Shown here: piece after piece, positions 10,749 to 22,619 of the stretch
Position numbering within the stretch: position 1 is the first letter of the stretch
Layout of the letters: every line of letters starts with the position of its first letter
NCBI GenBank assembly: GCA_022376515.1
Contig: WTXI01000042.1
Span: 1-64,000, forward strand
Source: Lactifluus volemus
Taxonomy: Eukaryota > Basidiomycota > Agaricomycetes > Russulales > Russulaceae
DNA: 64,000 bases
Reading direction: 5' to 3'
Notes under the pieces: model-generated
The model's database searches: none
What the model was told of the DNA's origin: nothing
Seen by the model: the letters and a program-made list of their open reading frames with translations, nothing else
Program-made: the position numbers and the translations under genes

Positions 10749-12632
10749 TCAAACAGGAGAAATCATTTTCTCCATGCCGACATTTACGTCCTCTTCGGGT
10801 CCCAGTTTTTGTACTTTGACGCGCACTCCCAGTGGTAGCTGCTCACCCATGCTGACTTGCAGCCTCAAATCGCTTTTCTGTGAAAATGGGGTATGCTCGG
10901 GTGTGTTTTGTACGGCCACATGCGTCTGACTAGGCGGGACAACCCAACTGGAGTCGGAACCCACTTTGACCTTCGCAAACGAGAGGTCACTACTATTCGG
11001 GAAGCCTGAGCTCTTGACACTGTAGAAACATCAGATGAATGAGTAGGGTTGACGAAAGCAAAGTCAGGGAGCCGTACGCGTCGGAAGAAAAGTGTGTAAG
11101 AGAACGATAAATTCGCGTCGCAGAAATTGTCACTGCTGTCATAGCAGGAACTTGAAACATCTGTATTGCGGAACGCATAAGAAATCTGCGGGGTTTCTCC
11201 ACTTGCAGAAAGGAAGAACCGTGACATACAAGGTTAAATGCCTCTGAAAGTTCGAGAAAAGTCGACTTTTGATCCCCAGTGAACTGCAGAGAATAGAACT
11301 TACCATTCAGGTTCAAAATAAGGAATAACTGAGGCGCGATATCATGAGCGAAAAGGAGAGGCACCAATGAACTAGGAGTCAGACTGACCACTGGCGGTAT
11401 CCCAAAAACAATGGAAAGTGAGATCCAAATGATGCCCTCCCCAACAGAAGGCATATCAGCGAATCGAAGGTACTACAGCTATGGGATAGTGACGCTACCT
11501 ACCTGTTTCCATAGGAAATTACCCAGATTGAGCATGCCGCCGCCTCCAATGCGTAGGCGAAGCAGGCCAGCGAGCATCATAAGGAGTAATATTATGTCCG
11601 TGAGGAACGAGACAATGGCGTTAAGTTTGATGATGTCTGAGTTTGGTATTGTACAGATACCAGTGCTCTTCACAGGCTCCCATTCAAACTGGAGCTGGGA
11701 ATAAATACTATAGTAAGTCCCAAGGTCATCAAGTAGTTCAATGTTATTATTTTACCCGCGCGATTGCTGACACCAAATCACATGTGCATGAGATCCCTGA
11801 ACCACCTACAGCGGAAAAACAGGGAGAGACTTACCATGGATGAGGAACGCAATGTCTGTTCCCCATACGCTGATTGCAAGCGCCAGAATGATCTTCTTTC
11901 GGTTCCAAATGGCGACGCTGGCGCTACCATCAGCTTTCCTCAAACCCAGCACAAGAGTACAGGACTCGACGTACACGCGAAGCATTATCAACAACGATGC
12001 GAGGGCCATAGCAAAGGAGGCGAACACCTGAAAGAGAAAAAAGGTGGAAACCGATCAGCTTTCCCTTCGAAAACTGAAGTGCATCAGCGAATTTGACCCA
12101 CGGATTGAAGAATAACCACGACCTTAGAATAGTCGGAATGGCCTCCGAGTTACACGGGTGTAGAGAGGCTGACACTGGAAAATGAACATACCTGACAATT
12201 AATTGGTCTCGGGGATGCAAAGTTGACGATATTGATAGTTGCGGAAATAAGGGTGGTTATCCGCGTAAGGGAGTAAATCTAACAAAGAAGAAAGTAAGTT
12301 CTAGGTGCCTGAGGAAATCTCAAAGAGACGCCATAGGTACTGACCCATATTGTCCAACGGTAGGGGCGATGCCCTCGGATGACACTCCACTCAAAGTCCA
12401 GAGTGGTGATGAATTCCCAACTGAAAAGTAAACCGTCGAGGTCATAAGAACATCTCGTGAAATGCATGCAACGCACAGGAAAACACCATAAAAAGCATGC
12501 CAGAGCTTCACCACCACCACTGTCGAAACACAGGTTCACTCAGGTCTGGGAGTTTCGAACCGAGAGCGAGGCCTCAGAAGCATACGCACAGGCGTCGTAA
12601 AAGACTACACTGGGATCTCGGAAGTTTACCAT
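10749..12632 (-). CDS. Fungal seven-transmembrane protein, 7TM copy 2
   Basis: Same 14-exon layout as copy 1, read on the minus strand from the ATG at 12,632 (MVNFRDPSVVFYDA). Exon 3 reads WEFITTLDFEWSVIRGHRP, exon 4 IYSLTRITTLISATINIVN. The microexons encode VVVILQS (21 nt), an 11-nt piece giving AIAR, and a 14-nt piece giving EAFNL. Exon 9 carries LNAIVSFLTDIILLLMMLAG and exon 13 MFQVPAMTAVTISATRIYRS. The tail ends ...MEKMISPV at 10,749. All joins followed by eye stay in frame and I found no internal stop, so it is probably functional. It converges on 7TM copy 1, with block D and a LINE fragment between them. TATATAGCTAG near 12,735-12,745 is about 105 bp upstream. Confidence 0.75.
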
Positions 12633-13050
12633 CCTAAAAAATTGACATGGAAGGAGAGAGCGGGGTGTTTTCTTGTGACTTAACAACAGCGAATTGAAAA
12701 GTGGAACGCATACTAGTAACAACGCTACACAAATATATAGCTAGCCGGCGTAGCCTGATACGTATGTGCCACTGCAAGTCACGTTCATGTCATCTTCTTC
12801 ACAGAAGCTACGTACTATGATACTCACGCTTCCATCCCCATGTCACCCTGTGCTTCCGAAATCTGCACCCGCAATCAAAGCTGAGCGCTGAGCGCTTGAG
12901 TGTTGCCAGTGACAATCAAAACCAATGGTTAATAACCAATGACCACAGGTGCGCCATCCACTATCGTATCAACACTTGACTGTGGTCTTTTCCCATTTAT
13001 CAGGAAACGTTGAAGCGACCAAGTCTGCGGCGGCCTGTTGTCAGCTCTAA
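12633..13050 (-). promoter_or_regulatory. Upstream region of 7TM copy 2
   Basis: Contains the TATATAGCTAGC motif near 12,735 and a block (12,680-13,020) repeated at 4,511-4,860. Parts are also recognisable before 7TM copy 3 (around 17,760-18,000), including GCTTC(C/T)ATC-CCA and ACTTGACTGTGGTCTTTTCCCA-like runs. Conservation upstream of several gene copies suggests regulatory sequence carried along with duplication, though shared ancestry alone could explain it. Confidence 0.4.
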
Positions 13051-13294
13051 AAGCCCGTTGAGGGCTGGGTGTTGCCGTAAATCAACGTCGAGATCCGAGA
13101 TTAGGGTAAAGGTTCACCGGCAAGGGCCGAAATCCCCGATTGGCAGAAGGTACCGTAACTTGGCTTTCCACGACTTTGAATGCAGCCTACCGTAACACCT
13201 AAAACTCTATTAAAAATGGTCGTAGCAAAGACGTCCTAGGAACATATTACGACTGATTAGGGAGTGTTTAACAAGTTCAACGTGACGAAATCTC

Positions 13295-13534
13295 TCAGGC
13301 ATCAACCTCAGACCAGCCCTTCTCTGCGCTCTTCGCAAATGCGCCATCATCAGAGTTGTCCACAAATACAGCAGCGTTGAGTGCAGTAGTCGAGCTCGGG
13401 CTCAAGCTAGGCGAGGGTTGATGGAATCGATGGTGCGACTCGGAGAGAAAAGAAGCAGTAACAGCCACGGCATACTCGTTTACGGGTAGTACAGTACCGT
13501 CGTCAGCAGGCTCAGAAGTGACAGGTGGCCACAC
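13295..13534 (-). pseudogene. Unrecognised family B, 3' end only (copy 3)
   Basis: A minus-strand open stretch reads SEPADDGTVLPVNEYAVAVT, then a Ser/Pro-rich part, and ends FAKSAEKGWSEVDA before the stop at 13,295. It resembles the low-complexity tail of copy 1 (SELADDGTAPVAS) and the end of the copy at 18.4 kb (VEDGWSKLDS). The 5' part is missing because the 7TM fragment at 13,540 is joined directly upstream, so this is a duplication breakpoint. Confidence 0.45.
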
Positions 13535-13539
13535 AGTCG

Positions 13540-14052
13540 TTGCTCACAAATTTAAGATTAATCAAGATCTTGTGATCGTCATGACCATCACTGACTTATA
13601 CGGGTGTAGACAGGAAAAACGCATACCTGACAGTCGTTTTGGTCTCGAGATAGAAAACTCGATGAGGCCGAGGATTACGTGATATCCGTGTAATCAAGTA
13701 AATCTAACGAAGAGTAAAAGTCAGTTCTCGGTGTCTCAGTGAGGCCCCATCACTACTGGCCCATATTGTCCAACGGTAGGGTCGATGCCCTCGGATGATG
13801 TGATGCTCCACTCGAAGTCCAGAGTAGTGAAAGATTCCCAACTGAAAAGTGGGACGTGGACATCAAAGGGCATCTGTTGGAAGGCAGGCAACACATAAGA
13901 AGATACCATAAAAAGCATGCCAGAGCTTTACTAAAGTCACTGTTGATTCGCAGATCCACTCAGGCTTGGGCGTTCTAAATCCGGAGCGAGACCTCAGGAG
14001 CATACGCACAGGTATCATGCAGGAGTTCGCTGGGATCTTGGAGATTTGCCAT
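13540..14052 (-). pseudogene. 7TM gene 5' fragment (exons 1-5 only)
   Basis: ATG at 14,052 (MANLQDPSELLHDT-like), exon 2 VKLWHAFYGIFL, exon 3 containing ESFTTLDFEWSITSSEGIDP, and exon 4. Homology to 7TM copy 1 stops near 13,540 just after the 21-nt microexon, and family B sequence follows, so the other two thirds of the gene are absent. It shares with copy 1 the unusual GCCAGT intron start after exon 3, showing that these two are the closest pair. A 3-bp insertion (TGA before TGCTCC near 13,803) puts a stop or extra codon into exon 3. It cannot make a complete membrane protein. Confidence 0.7.
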
Positions 14053-14469
14053 CCTTGAAAAACAAGCTTTGAGGTGGAGGGGAAGGTATTTGCTTGTGCC
14101 AGTGAGTTGACAGCGGCGAAAAGTAAAACACAAAGCGACCTACCAGGCTACATAAATATATAGCTAGCCCTGGCCGTTTACGTAGTTGCCCTGTGCCTCC
14201 GAACAAAGGAGATATTGGTCGATAATCCCATTTATTGATTGTGCATAGCTTCTCAACTAAACATCATTGATGCCTCCGTCGGGCCTCATAAGCTGTTCAG
14301 CGTGAGAAGGAAGAATACGCCTCCAGGCTTTTCCGTGCCAACCTGAGTGTTGCAGTATCCAACTTGAATGCCGCGATTTAGGAGGGCGACGACCCACCTG
14401 TAATAATCCTCGACTGCCAAGGTACCTTACAACGCTCACATCCACGACTTTATATGGAGCATACTCACA

Positions 14470-15060
14470 AATAAATCGCTGGATGTACCAGGGCTGTCCA
14501 CAAGTACGGTATCTGTAGTGACCGAGTTGGCGCTGAAGCTTGGCCCAGGTTCCAGGTAGACGTGCACAAGAAAGGTCTCGGAGCCGGGTAACAAAGGCGC
14601 TACATCGGTGGCGTAATAGTTCCAATTGAATCCGAAACCTCTTCGGAAGCAAAAGTAGCTTCGGTAGCCGCAACGGGTGCAGTATCGTCATCAGGAGCCG
14701 ACATATACTCCCGAGAGATGGCGATCTAGGAAATTGCCTAGTAGGTGAGCTTGATAGCTCCGGTGATGGAGGCGACGTTCCCTAAGGGTAACTTATTAGG
14801 AATCAGACTTTTGGGTTCTTCCACATCCAAACAATACAGCACCCATGTGGTTCTTCCCCATACATCTTCAAATGCCTTCTCCAACTATTCCACGACTTCC
14901 CTTCATCGTGAGCGTGCACGGTGCATTGTTCGGGGTGACTTCAAGCTCAAAGCCGAGAATTCCAGGGAACTTAAATGCGGTCTCGACTCGATCGAATAAA
15001 AAGCTGAGTGTGAAGAGAGCGACCAGTGGTCAGGGGAGAGGTTGGCCGAGGAGCAGTGGG
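14470..15060 (-). pseudogene. Unrecognised family B, copy 2
   Basis: Read on the minus strand: FPGILGFELEVTPNNAPCT then LTMKGSRGIV (about 14,965-14,890). After a frame change come KAFEDVWGRTTWVLYC, DVEEPKSLIPNKLPLGN and ASITGAIKLTY. After a short possible intron come ISREYMSAPDDDTAPVA and ATDVAPLLPGSETFLVHV, with a tail ending near 14,470. This is the most readable copy of the middle region and shows a globular part followed by an Ala/Thr/Ser-rich tail. The frame change in the middle is shared with copy 1, so either an unmodelled intron exists or the damage predates the duplication. No known family was recognised. Confidence 0.45.
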
Positions 15061-15120
15061 CGCGGAATTTGTGGAGCTAGATACAGCATGGCGAGTGGGA
15101 TGAGTGGGAGATGCTGTGCC

Positions 15121-15700
15121 ACTTGAAGGACGCCGTGAGCCCCTTCGATCTGTATCTTGAAATCAGTCGTTCCGTGAGGATGGAAGGGGGGATGTACCTA
15201 AGTCCCTCGAGAGCAAAGACAGAAGGGAAATTAGCCTCAAAATAGGTCTATAAAAATGCTGGGGAAGGTGCGACGAGGTCGGAGCCCAAAGAAGTCCGTC
15301 ATTTAGGAATAACTCCATGCTCTGTCGGGTACATCCTTGAGAATATGGCGGTGAAGCGGAGTGGCATGCGCGGGCCGGGAATAGGGCACTGTGTACCGTG
15401 ACAGTAGTCAACAGGACGGGCGTCAGAATTTTTAATCAACAAATTAATTTCTCACCCGCCGACCTATAGCCTTCCGTTTGAGGAGGGTAGTCAGAGCTCG
15501 ATGTTCAAGTTGCTGCGAGGAGCGGAACGGGGTGTGAATGTTGGGATATCAGGTTGAAGCTCAGATTCAATTCCAGAGAACAGCGCAGCGGCGTCAAGCT
15601 TCAAGTTGCGGTTTCACTTCTAACAAATATACATATAAAGACACAAGTAGTTCTAGTAGTTCTCTCCCACCCATAGCTAGTATCCTAGCTGAGCGTGTTA
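15121..15700. other. Intergenic stretch with a small block D piece
   Basis: Only 15,530-15,590 is explained: it is an inverted match to 4,290-4,370 and 10,260-10,310. Nothing else is recognised between the family B relic and the stop of 7TM copy 3. A minus-strand open stretch at 15,163-15,411 has no family resemblance. Confidence 0.4.
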
Positions 15701-17647
15701 TCAAAGGGGTGTAGCAACCTCTTGGTCAACCTTGGTGTCAACTACGGAAATTGATTTCGCCACTCCGCCGTTTAAATCCTCCTCAGGCCCTAGTTCGTTT
15801 ACTTTGACGCGTAGCTGCTCGTCTATCGTGATGCTAACATGCGATCTCATCTGGGTTTTCTGTGACAATTGACTATGCTCGCCAAGATGCTCGCGTGCGT
15901 ATGTGGTGTGCATAGTCACGTGCATCGGGCTGGGGGGGACAATCTCACTGGAGTTGGAAGGCCCTTTGACCTTCGCGAACGAGAGACTGCTTTTTCGAAA
16001 GCTGGTGGGACTGCGGTGCGGAGATGTCAGCCACGCGAGTAAGGTGACGAAAGTAAGGTCAGGAAGTCGTACGGTTCTGAAGAAAAGTGTATGAGAGAAC
16101 GATAGATTCGCGTCGCGGCAATTGTCAATGCTATCAGCGCAGGGATTTGAAACATCTGTATCACGGAACGCGTAAGAAACTTGCATATTTTCTCCACTCG
16201 CGGAAAAAGAGGAACGTACAAAGTTGAACGGCTCTGAAATTTCGAGTAGAGTCAATGTCGCCGGTGATCAGCAGAGAAAAGAAAGTTACCATTCAGATTC
16301 AAAATAAGGAACACCTTCCAGTGAGAGAAAAAAAGACGATGAGCAAAAAATAGGGGCACTGCATGACTAGTAGGCAGACTGACCACTGGCGGTACCCCGG
16401 CAGCAACAGCAAATGAGATCCAAATGATGCCCTTCCCAACAGAAGACACATCAAAATACGACAGTTATGAAAATATGTCACCACCTACCTGTTTCCATAG
16501 GAATCTCCCCAGATCGAGCATGCCACCGCCTCCCATGCGTAGGCGAAGCAGGCCAGCAAGCATTACAATGAGTAACGTTATGTCGCTCACGAACGTCACG
16601 ATGACATTAAATTTGGTGATGTCTGAGTTGGGCACCACACAGACGTTTTCCTCAGGTCTCCATAAACCCTGCAGCTGGGAATGGATAAGTCCCAAAGGAA
16701 ATCAATTAGTCAAATTTCGTTATTTACCCGCACGGTTCCTGACATCAAATCGCATGTGTCTGAGCTCTATGTCCACCTACAGCGGGGAAAGCAAGGTAGG
16801 GACTTACCATGGATGAGGAATGCAACATTTGTTACCCATATGCCAGTTGCAAGCGCCACAATAATTTTATTGTGGATCCAAACGGCGATGCTGGTGCTCC
16901 CATCAGCTTTCTTTCCAGAAAACAAGCCCAGAGTGGGAGTAAAGGACTCTCAGTTGACGTACACGCGAAGCATTATCAACGATGATGCGCTGGCTATCGA
17001 AAGGGAGGCGAATGCCTAGAAGAGAGAAACAGAAAAAGACAAGGTGGAAACTGATTAGCTTTCCGTCTGAATGTCAACTTGTATCCGAGACGTTACTCAC
17101 GAATTCAAAATTGCCCAAGATCTTGGGATCGTCAGGTTCCGAGTCGTTACACAGATGTATGGAGGTGCAGACACAAGACAATGTACATACCTGACAATTG
17201 ATTGGTCCCAAGGCAGAAAATTCAATGAGGTCAGTGATTACGACTATGAGGGTGGATATCCGCGTAAGGGAATAAATCTAAATGAAGAGGAAAGATCAGT
17301 CCCAGGCTGTCTGAGGAAACCTCAAAGAGATTCCATCCTCTGACCCATATGGTCCAACGGTAGCGGCGACCCCCTCGAATGATACTCCACTCAAAGTCCA
17401 GGGTAGTGAAGAATTCCCAACTGCAAAGCGGAACGTTGTCACCATAAGAACATCTACTAGTGAAAGGCGGGCAACACACAGGAAGACGCCATAAGAAGCA
17501 TGCCAGAACTTCACCACTGCCACTGTTGAAACACGGATTCACTCAGGCGTAAGCATTCTAAATCCAGACTCGGACTTGGCGCGATGCATCAGAAACATAC
17601 GCACAGATATCATAGAAGATTACAATGGGGTCTTGGAAATTTGTCAT
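15701..17647 (-). CDS. Fungal seven-transmembrane protein, 7TM copy 3
   Basis: The ATG at 17,647 begins MTNFQDPIVIFYDI. Exon 3 carries WEFFTTLDFEWSIIRGGRRY and exon 4 IYSLTRIST. The microexons encode ILGNFEF (21 nt), GTVR (11 nt) and EPFNF (14 nt). Exon 9 reads FNVIVTFVSDITLLIVMLAG, exon 10 GIIWISFAVAAGVPPV, and exon 13 MFQIPALIALTIAATRIYRS. The cytosol-like tail (FAKVKGPSNSSEIVPPSPMH...) is the longest in the window and ends VATPL at 15,701. No stop or splice defect was seen. Tail length and sequence vary far more between copies than the membrane core, suggesting that the tail diverges fastest. Confidence 0.75.
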
Positions 17648-18370
17648 CGTAGCGGGTAACAGGCAAGTTGAGCTAGAAGGGGGAGTGGGGGGCGCCACGG
17701 ATGGCTTGTGACCTTACAATAGCGAACAGTGGAACTGCCCCCTAATGACGCTACATGAATATATATGCGTCTAGACCAAATCCTATTCATGTCATCTTCC
17801 TAACAGGAGAAGCTACTATAAAACTCACGCTTCTATCACCACGTCGCTCTCTGTGCTTCTGAAGTCACATTTATTGGCACCGGTAGTACGAAGCGGGGAG
17901 ATCGGCCATTAAACTGTGCGCTTGAGCAGGGGAAATCAACGACAACGATCATCACTCAAGTGCTGGACTCGGATCTTTTCCCACATCCGGAAAAGTAGAT
18001 GTGCCGGTGATCAATATTGATCCATTGCGGCAATTGCACTCATTGATCCTTTCTGAACTACTAAAACAAGCACCATTTACACGTACTAGAAGCCATAAAG
18101 TGTGGGACGGATCAAGGGCCAAGCTGATCACTAGTCCAAGAAGGCCGCAACAGCCCAATCGGGGACAATCTTCACATCCACAACTTTGAGTGCAGCTTAC
18201 TGCAATTTACAACTTAGTAATAATCAAAAATGTGCGATCATCGCACTAAAGTTGTAAGAATACTTACAATAAAAACAGAGGGCTGATGCGGTAACAGATC
18301 GGGGCAACGAAAACGACTCAATTACATCTTTATCAGGCAAAGAAAATATAACGCACTAACGTCATGTTTC
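17648..18370. other. 7TM copy 3 upstream region and spacer
   Basis: TGAATATATATGCG near 17,757-17,770 is the TATA-like element about 110 bp before the ATG. The following 250 bp partly resemble the upstream region of 7TM copy 2. From 18,000 to 18,370 nothing was recognised. Confidence 0.4.
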
Positions 18371-19720
18371 TCAGCTGTCAAGCTTAGACCAGCCGTCCTC
18401 TACGCTTTCCCACCATCAGTTGTCCATAGATACGGGACCATCATGTGCAGCAGCTGAGATTATGTTGAAACTTGCAGGTTGAAGCGGAAACGTGAATTGG
18501 TTGTGTGACGTACATGCAAGAAAGGTCTCGGGGCCGGGCGACACAGGTGCCATGGAGGCAGGTAGTGTCAATAGCATCCGAAACGACCTCAGAAGTACGA
18601 GCAGCTCCAGCACTGTAAAGAGCAGTGGTGTCCTCATTCGCGAATGATGTGGTATTATTATCAAATCTCTGAAGTGACAGCTTTTGCGGACACAGCCACA
18701 GCGGGAACTGAAATGTACTCCGAGATCAGCGTTGGCATCGACTACGGGGACTGCCGCAGCAGGCTCATCGGTGAGCTCTACATTTTCGGTGACGACGTTT
18801 GGCCAAAGTCTTCAGACGCCAGAGCTTGTTCACTGACTCTCCGCTCCAGGTGTTCAAGTGCCTTTCCCACCTCTCTTACGAATTCTCTCCGGAGATTGCG
18901 TATTTCTTCACCACTCTCTATGGCATCAGGCCGCTCGAGGAAGCCATTCAGCACCTGCTCGTGAGCGCATTGGTGCGTTGTTGGAAGTGACTGCAAGCTC
19001 AAATTGATCAAAGCCGAGAATAAGAGGAGCAGTGGGCGTGGACATTGTAAAGGCGGATACAGCGTTGCGAGTGGGATATGCCGCGGCGGGTGAATTCGAA
19101 GGATGGTTGGGAGCCTCTTCGATCTTCATCTGTCTTACACTGGCAGTCAGTTATTCTCGATGGATCAAACAGAAAGCAAAAACTTACCTCCAAAGGGGAC
19201 TAGACCTGCGAGCCTTGTTATCGTGACCCTTCTTCGCATCAACAGCGTTGCATTTCTGCAGTCTGAGCCGTACAGCTTGGCCAATATCACTTAACTCTTG
19301 TTCGAGTCCACCCAGAATGTGTTTGTGAAGCGGGGTCCCAAAGAGGCTAATTTCAGGCACAGGCACCGCCAACCTCGGATTGAGACACGGAAGTCTGCTG
19401 TGAATATCAATTAGATGGCCGAGTATTAACATAGGAAAGCGTACCGTATGAGTGGGTCTGTGTTCATTCGTAGCACCCCTGGCCTGTGAAGGAATTCCAA
19501 ATGTCATTGAAGGCCACTCGAGCTTCGCTCTGCTTTGAGGAGGGTGGTTGATGTGCTGACGAGGGCTGTTGCTGCGAATTACTTGATCTCCAAGAATCAG
19601 GGTCCCAATGTCATGATCCCTGGCAACAGGCGTGGGCCGAGGGCTACGGAGGAAGGAATGCCGTTGACAGCGTGCTCTGTCAAGCACAGCCTGAACTTTA
19701 AAAGCCGACCCCACGCTCAA
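18371..19720 (-). CDS. Unrecognised family B, most complete copy
   Basis: A minus-strand gene built from several exons. An open stretch 19,720-19,187 ends in a helical ILGGLEQELSDIGQAVRLRL segment. It can be joined through GTAAGT...CCAG to MKIEEAPNHPSNSPAAAYP and MSTPTAPLILGFDQFELAVT (19,129-18,960). Then comes a charged, coiled-coil-like stretch NLRREFVREVGKALEHLERR (about 18,910-18,850). A Ser/Thr/Ala-rich tail (ISVPAVAVSAKAVTSE...) ends near VEDGWSKLDS at 18,371. The frame between the second and third parts is not resolved, so it may be damaged. The LGFxxFELxVTxNNAP motif links it to the copies at 6.1 and 14.9 kb. No enzyme motif or membrane segment was seen; function unknown. Confidence 0.4.
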
Positions 19721-20935
19721 CTTCGGCCAGTAGAGCTAAGCACACTCACGATGTGCGGCTTCAACAGTACGTTGGAGGAGAATAACAACCTGATGAACGC
19801 GCTCCAAGGCTACATGCGCCTCCACTTCCTACTCCGCATCTTGTAACTCGTAAAGCGCCCGGTGGTATCGTTTCTCGGGGTCTGTGCACGGTGGGGACGC
19901 GTACTGGGAGGGAGCATATACTATCAAGGTAGAAATTCCAGGACGAGGCATGCTACGAGAAAATGGGTGAGTGGTTGAAGCGAGTTAGTTGCAGGAAAGG
20001 TGGCCATTTATATGGGGGGATGGTCGGATGCTTGTTCAGCGCATACACGTCGGATATACGTGTCCTGTCTTTGAGAACATCACTTTGGTTGCAAGGTATC
20101 TATGCGGGCGTAATCACGCTCGTTGTTGGTAATCGGTTTACATAGTGCGCAGGACGTCGACGAGGTAAAGTCTGGAATCTGGGTGGAACTCACGGAATTC
20201 AAGAGCATCCGTGACGCCAAGGTGCGAAGGGGTGTTGGAGAAGAGCACAGCAGGCAGAAATCTGTTATTTGTTCGGAAAATCCCGTGACGTGCTGGAAGG
20301 AGGTCGCAGAGCAGGATTATACACGAGAAGGACACCGTTGGACCGGACCAGATCCCTAGATAAGCATCGATCAGCTGTACAACCCAGTGTGGGTAATAAC
20401 CGTACCCATAGCACTCCCGAAATATATCCCCTGGCCTCTGAATGATGTTCAACATAAGAATACGATTATCCGACAACCTCACAGCGGTTTCGGATTGACA
20501 CCTGGGACTGAGCGTCAACTTGGCACGAACCTAGTAACTAAAATTCATACGCAAGGCGGAACTGGGTCGAGAAGCTGGGACTTGGTTCGCTTATATACGC
20601 GGAGACGACTTCAAGTATGCCAGCATCTGGAAGAAAAAGGATGAGGTACCATGGGTGAGGCTTGATGTGTAGGACCTACCTCTGGCAAATTTATAACGTC
20701 AAAATTCGGCTGCTGTTTGCAAAAGATGTAAAACTGGAAAGGAAGATGTGGAAAGAAAGAGAAATGCACGGTCATCTGGAACTAGAGAATCTAACTCAAA
20801 GGGATTCACCATGGGATGAAAGGCGCACAATTGGGCGACTAAGAGCTGCCACATTTAGTAGTCTGGCAGTTCGAACCGATGAACCGGTTCGGGGTGTCTA
20901 GCGTCTCCCGAGGCTTGCTCTGTCCGACTACGACG
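19721..20935. other. Spacer upstream of the F-box gene
   Basis: It holds a 126-codon open stretch on the minus strand (20,518-20,138) with a hydrophobic part around HWVVQLIDAYLG. No family or splice pattern was recognised and the plus strand is also open over much of it, so it is not called a gene. At 19,740-19,850 the minus strand reads a helical VEAHVALERVHQVVILLQRT stretch ending at a GTGAGT donor, possibly a further 5' exon of the family B gene to the right of its called start. Confidence 0.35.
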
Positions 20936-22619
20936 ATGAGCACGTTATCCCGTCTTCTCTCTCTCTCTCCAAAGCTTCTCGTCCAAATCGTTTCTTACCT
21001 CCCCTTCAAAGACATAATTTCCTGCGAAGCTTCCTGTCGTCATCTCAGCGGTGTGGTCAAGAACTCCTTTCTGCTGAAGTATCTCAAAGAAGCTGGTAGG
21101 ACCGGCGTGTACGACCCAATAGACCCAGGATTCACTGTCCCCGAGCGCCTAGAGAAGTTACACAGTTGGGAGAAGAGCTGGGAGAACCTCGATATCCCCG
21201 ACACTTCTACGCGTATCGCTTTCGACCTCGACCTCTGGTCCCCACTTATCGGGTCGTTACATAACGGCCACCTGATCGTCACAGATGCCGATCCCGTCGC
21301 CTACGCCTATTTCGATATCTCTTCTCTGCCCAACGCGCTAGCCCTTCGCTCCATCGAGCGAGGCAATACTCTAGTCAAGAATGGCGCGCTTCATGCGTTT
21401 GCGTTTGCTGACGAATATGACCTAGTGGTCATAGTTTCCACGTAAGTATCTTTCCGTGAGGTCTCATTTTCACTGTTTAAATGTCCATATTGTAGAGGCA
21501 AACTAGCAACCACAGAGAATCTTTCTTATGGCCTTGACCCTCAGCCTCCCACCATCCTCCTGAACGTGCACATGCTCACACTGTCCAAATCAACAGTACA
21601 TCCTCTTGCAAAAAACCCGCACCTTGACATTTCACTCAAATCAAGATTCATTCTTGGTTGCACATTGGACGCGCAGGTAGCTGGAAACCTTTTAGTTATT
21701 CTCACGTGCCATGGAGGGAGTTGTGAGTTCGATGAAATTCATGTAATACATTGGAGAGAGGGCACGACCCACTGTGTAGGTGTGTTATCTTCGCCGGGAT
21801 ATATAGCTGACGGCAATAAAGTTACGTCGCAGCCCGCCAGATACTTACTTCCCACAAGTCACCTTCCTTTCTGAAGATACCCTCATCCTTGTGCAGAGAG
21901 AAGGTAACGCTCTTGAGCTGTGCCAAATAACTATTGGGGACACTCTCAGCTTGGAAACGCACTGCGTGCTTGTCCTACCAGCACTCCAGCAGGGTATATC
22001 GTGCGTAATGGTAGAGTGCCAGGGCGACCAGATCGTAGCGTTACACGACATACGTTTGCGCTCCCATCGCCTCCCCTTCATGAGCGATCCAACTGCCACA
22101 GTGTTATGTTTCACCCTCGGTTTCCGCCAAGTTGTCGGCGGCTTCGATTACCTCCGATCTGTCTCCTTCTGGGTCCGGCGTTCCTCACTATACGAGTACG
22201 CCACCCGCGGAGGCAACCGAACGTATTCCTGGGATGCGTGGGGCCCATCCGTCACCCGCTGGACGGATTGGGAGCATGGACTCGCTCCCTGTCGCCCTGG
22301 CGGCTCACGCAGCGCTCTCTTCCCCCTGTTGATCGAAGTAGGAATCGGAAACCCCATCGTTGTCCGTGACTTTCATCCGGAGCGTGTGCGGCGTGCTATC
22401 GCGCGGAGCAAGGGTTCTTCGTGGAATGAGAACCGGTTGAAGGTGGTCACCGAGTCGAGCAAAATCGAAAAGGGAGACGAGTTTCTGAACGATATTGTCT
22501 CCTCCTTGCCTTACTGCGAGGTGACGAGTGAAAAGCGATACGGGTATCACGAGGTACTGATTGACGACGAGCGGGTCGTGGGCATCACGGTGCGTGTCTC
22601 ACCTATCTCAAAGACTTAA
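20936..22619 (+). CDS. F-box domain protein
   Basis: Three exons: 20,936-21,441, 21,496-21,775 and 21,822-22,619 (introns GTAAGT...TGTAG and GTAGGT...AAAG), giving 527 residues. The N-terminus, after MSTLSRL, holds an F-box: LSPKLLVQIVSYLPFKDII then CEASCRHLSGVV (residues about 8-45). The rest resembles the long C-terminal part of basidiomycete F-box proteins (SLPNALALRSIERGN, then a beta-rich region, ending VVGITVRVSPISKT). F-box proteins link substrates to Skp1 in SCF ubiquitin ligases; the substrate is unknown. I chose the ATG at 20,936 rather than the in-frame one at 20,879 because the domain starts right after it. It is single copy here, has clean splice sites, and separates two repeat-rich blocks. 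Confidence 0.85.

Larger units (their letters stand above)
13540..15060. repeat. Right arm of the large inverted duplication (partner 6,130-7,825)
   Basis: Reverse complement of the left arm: 7TM exons 1-5, the intergenic region and the family B gene. The breakpoint near 13,540 falls inside a 7TM intron, which truncated this gene copy. Confidence 0.65.
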
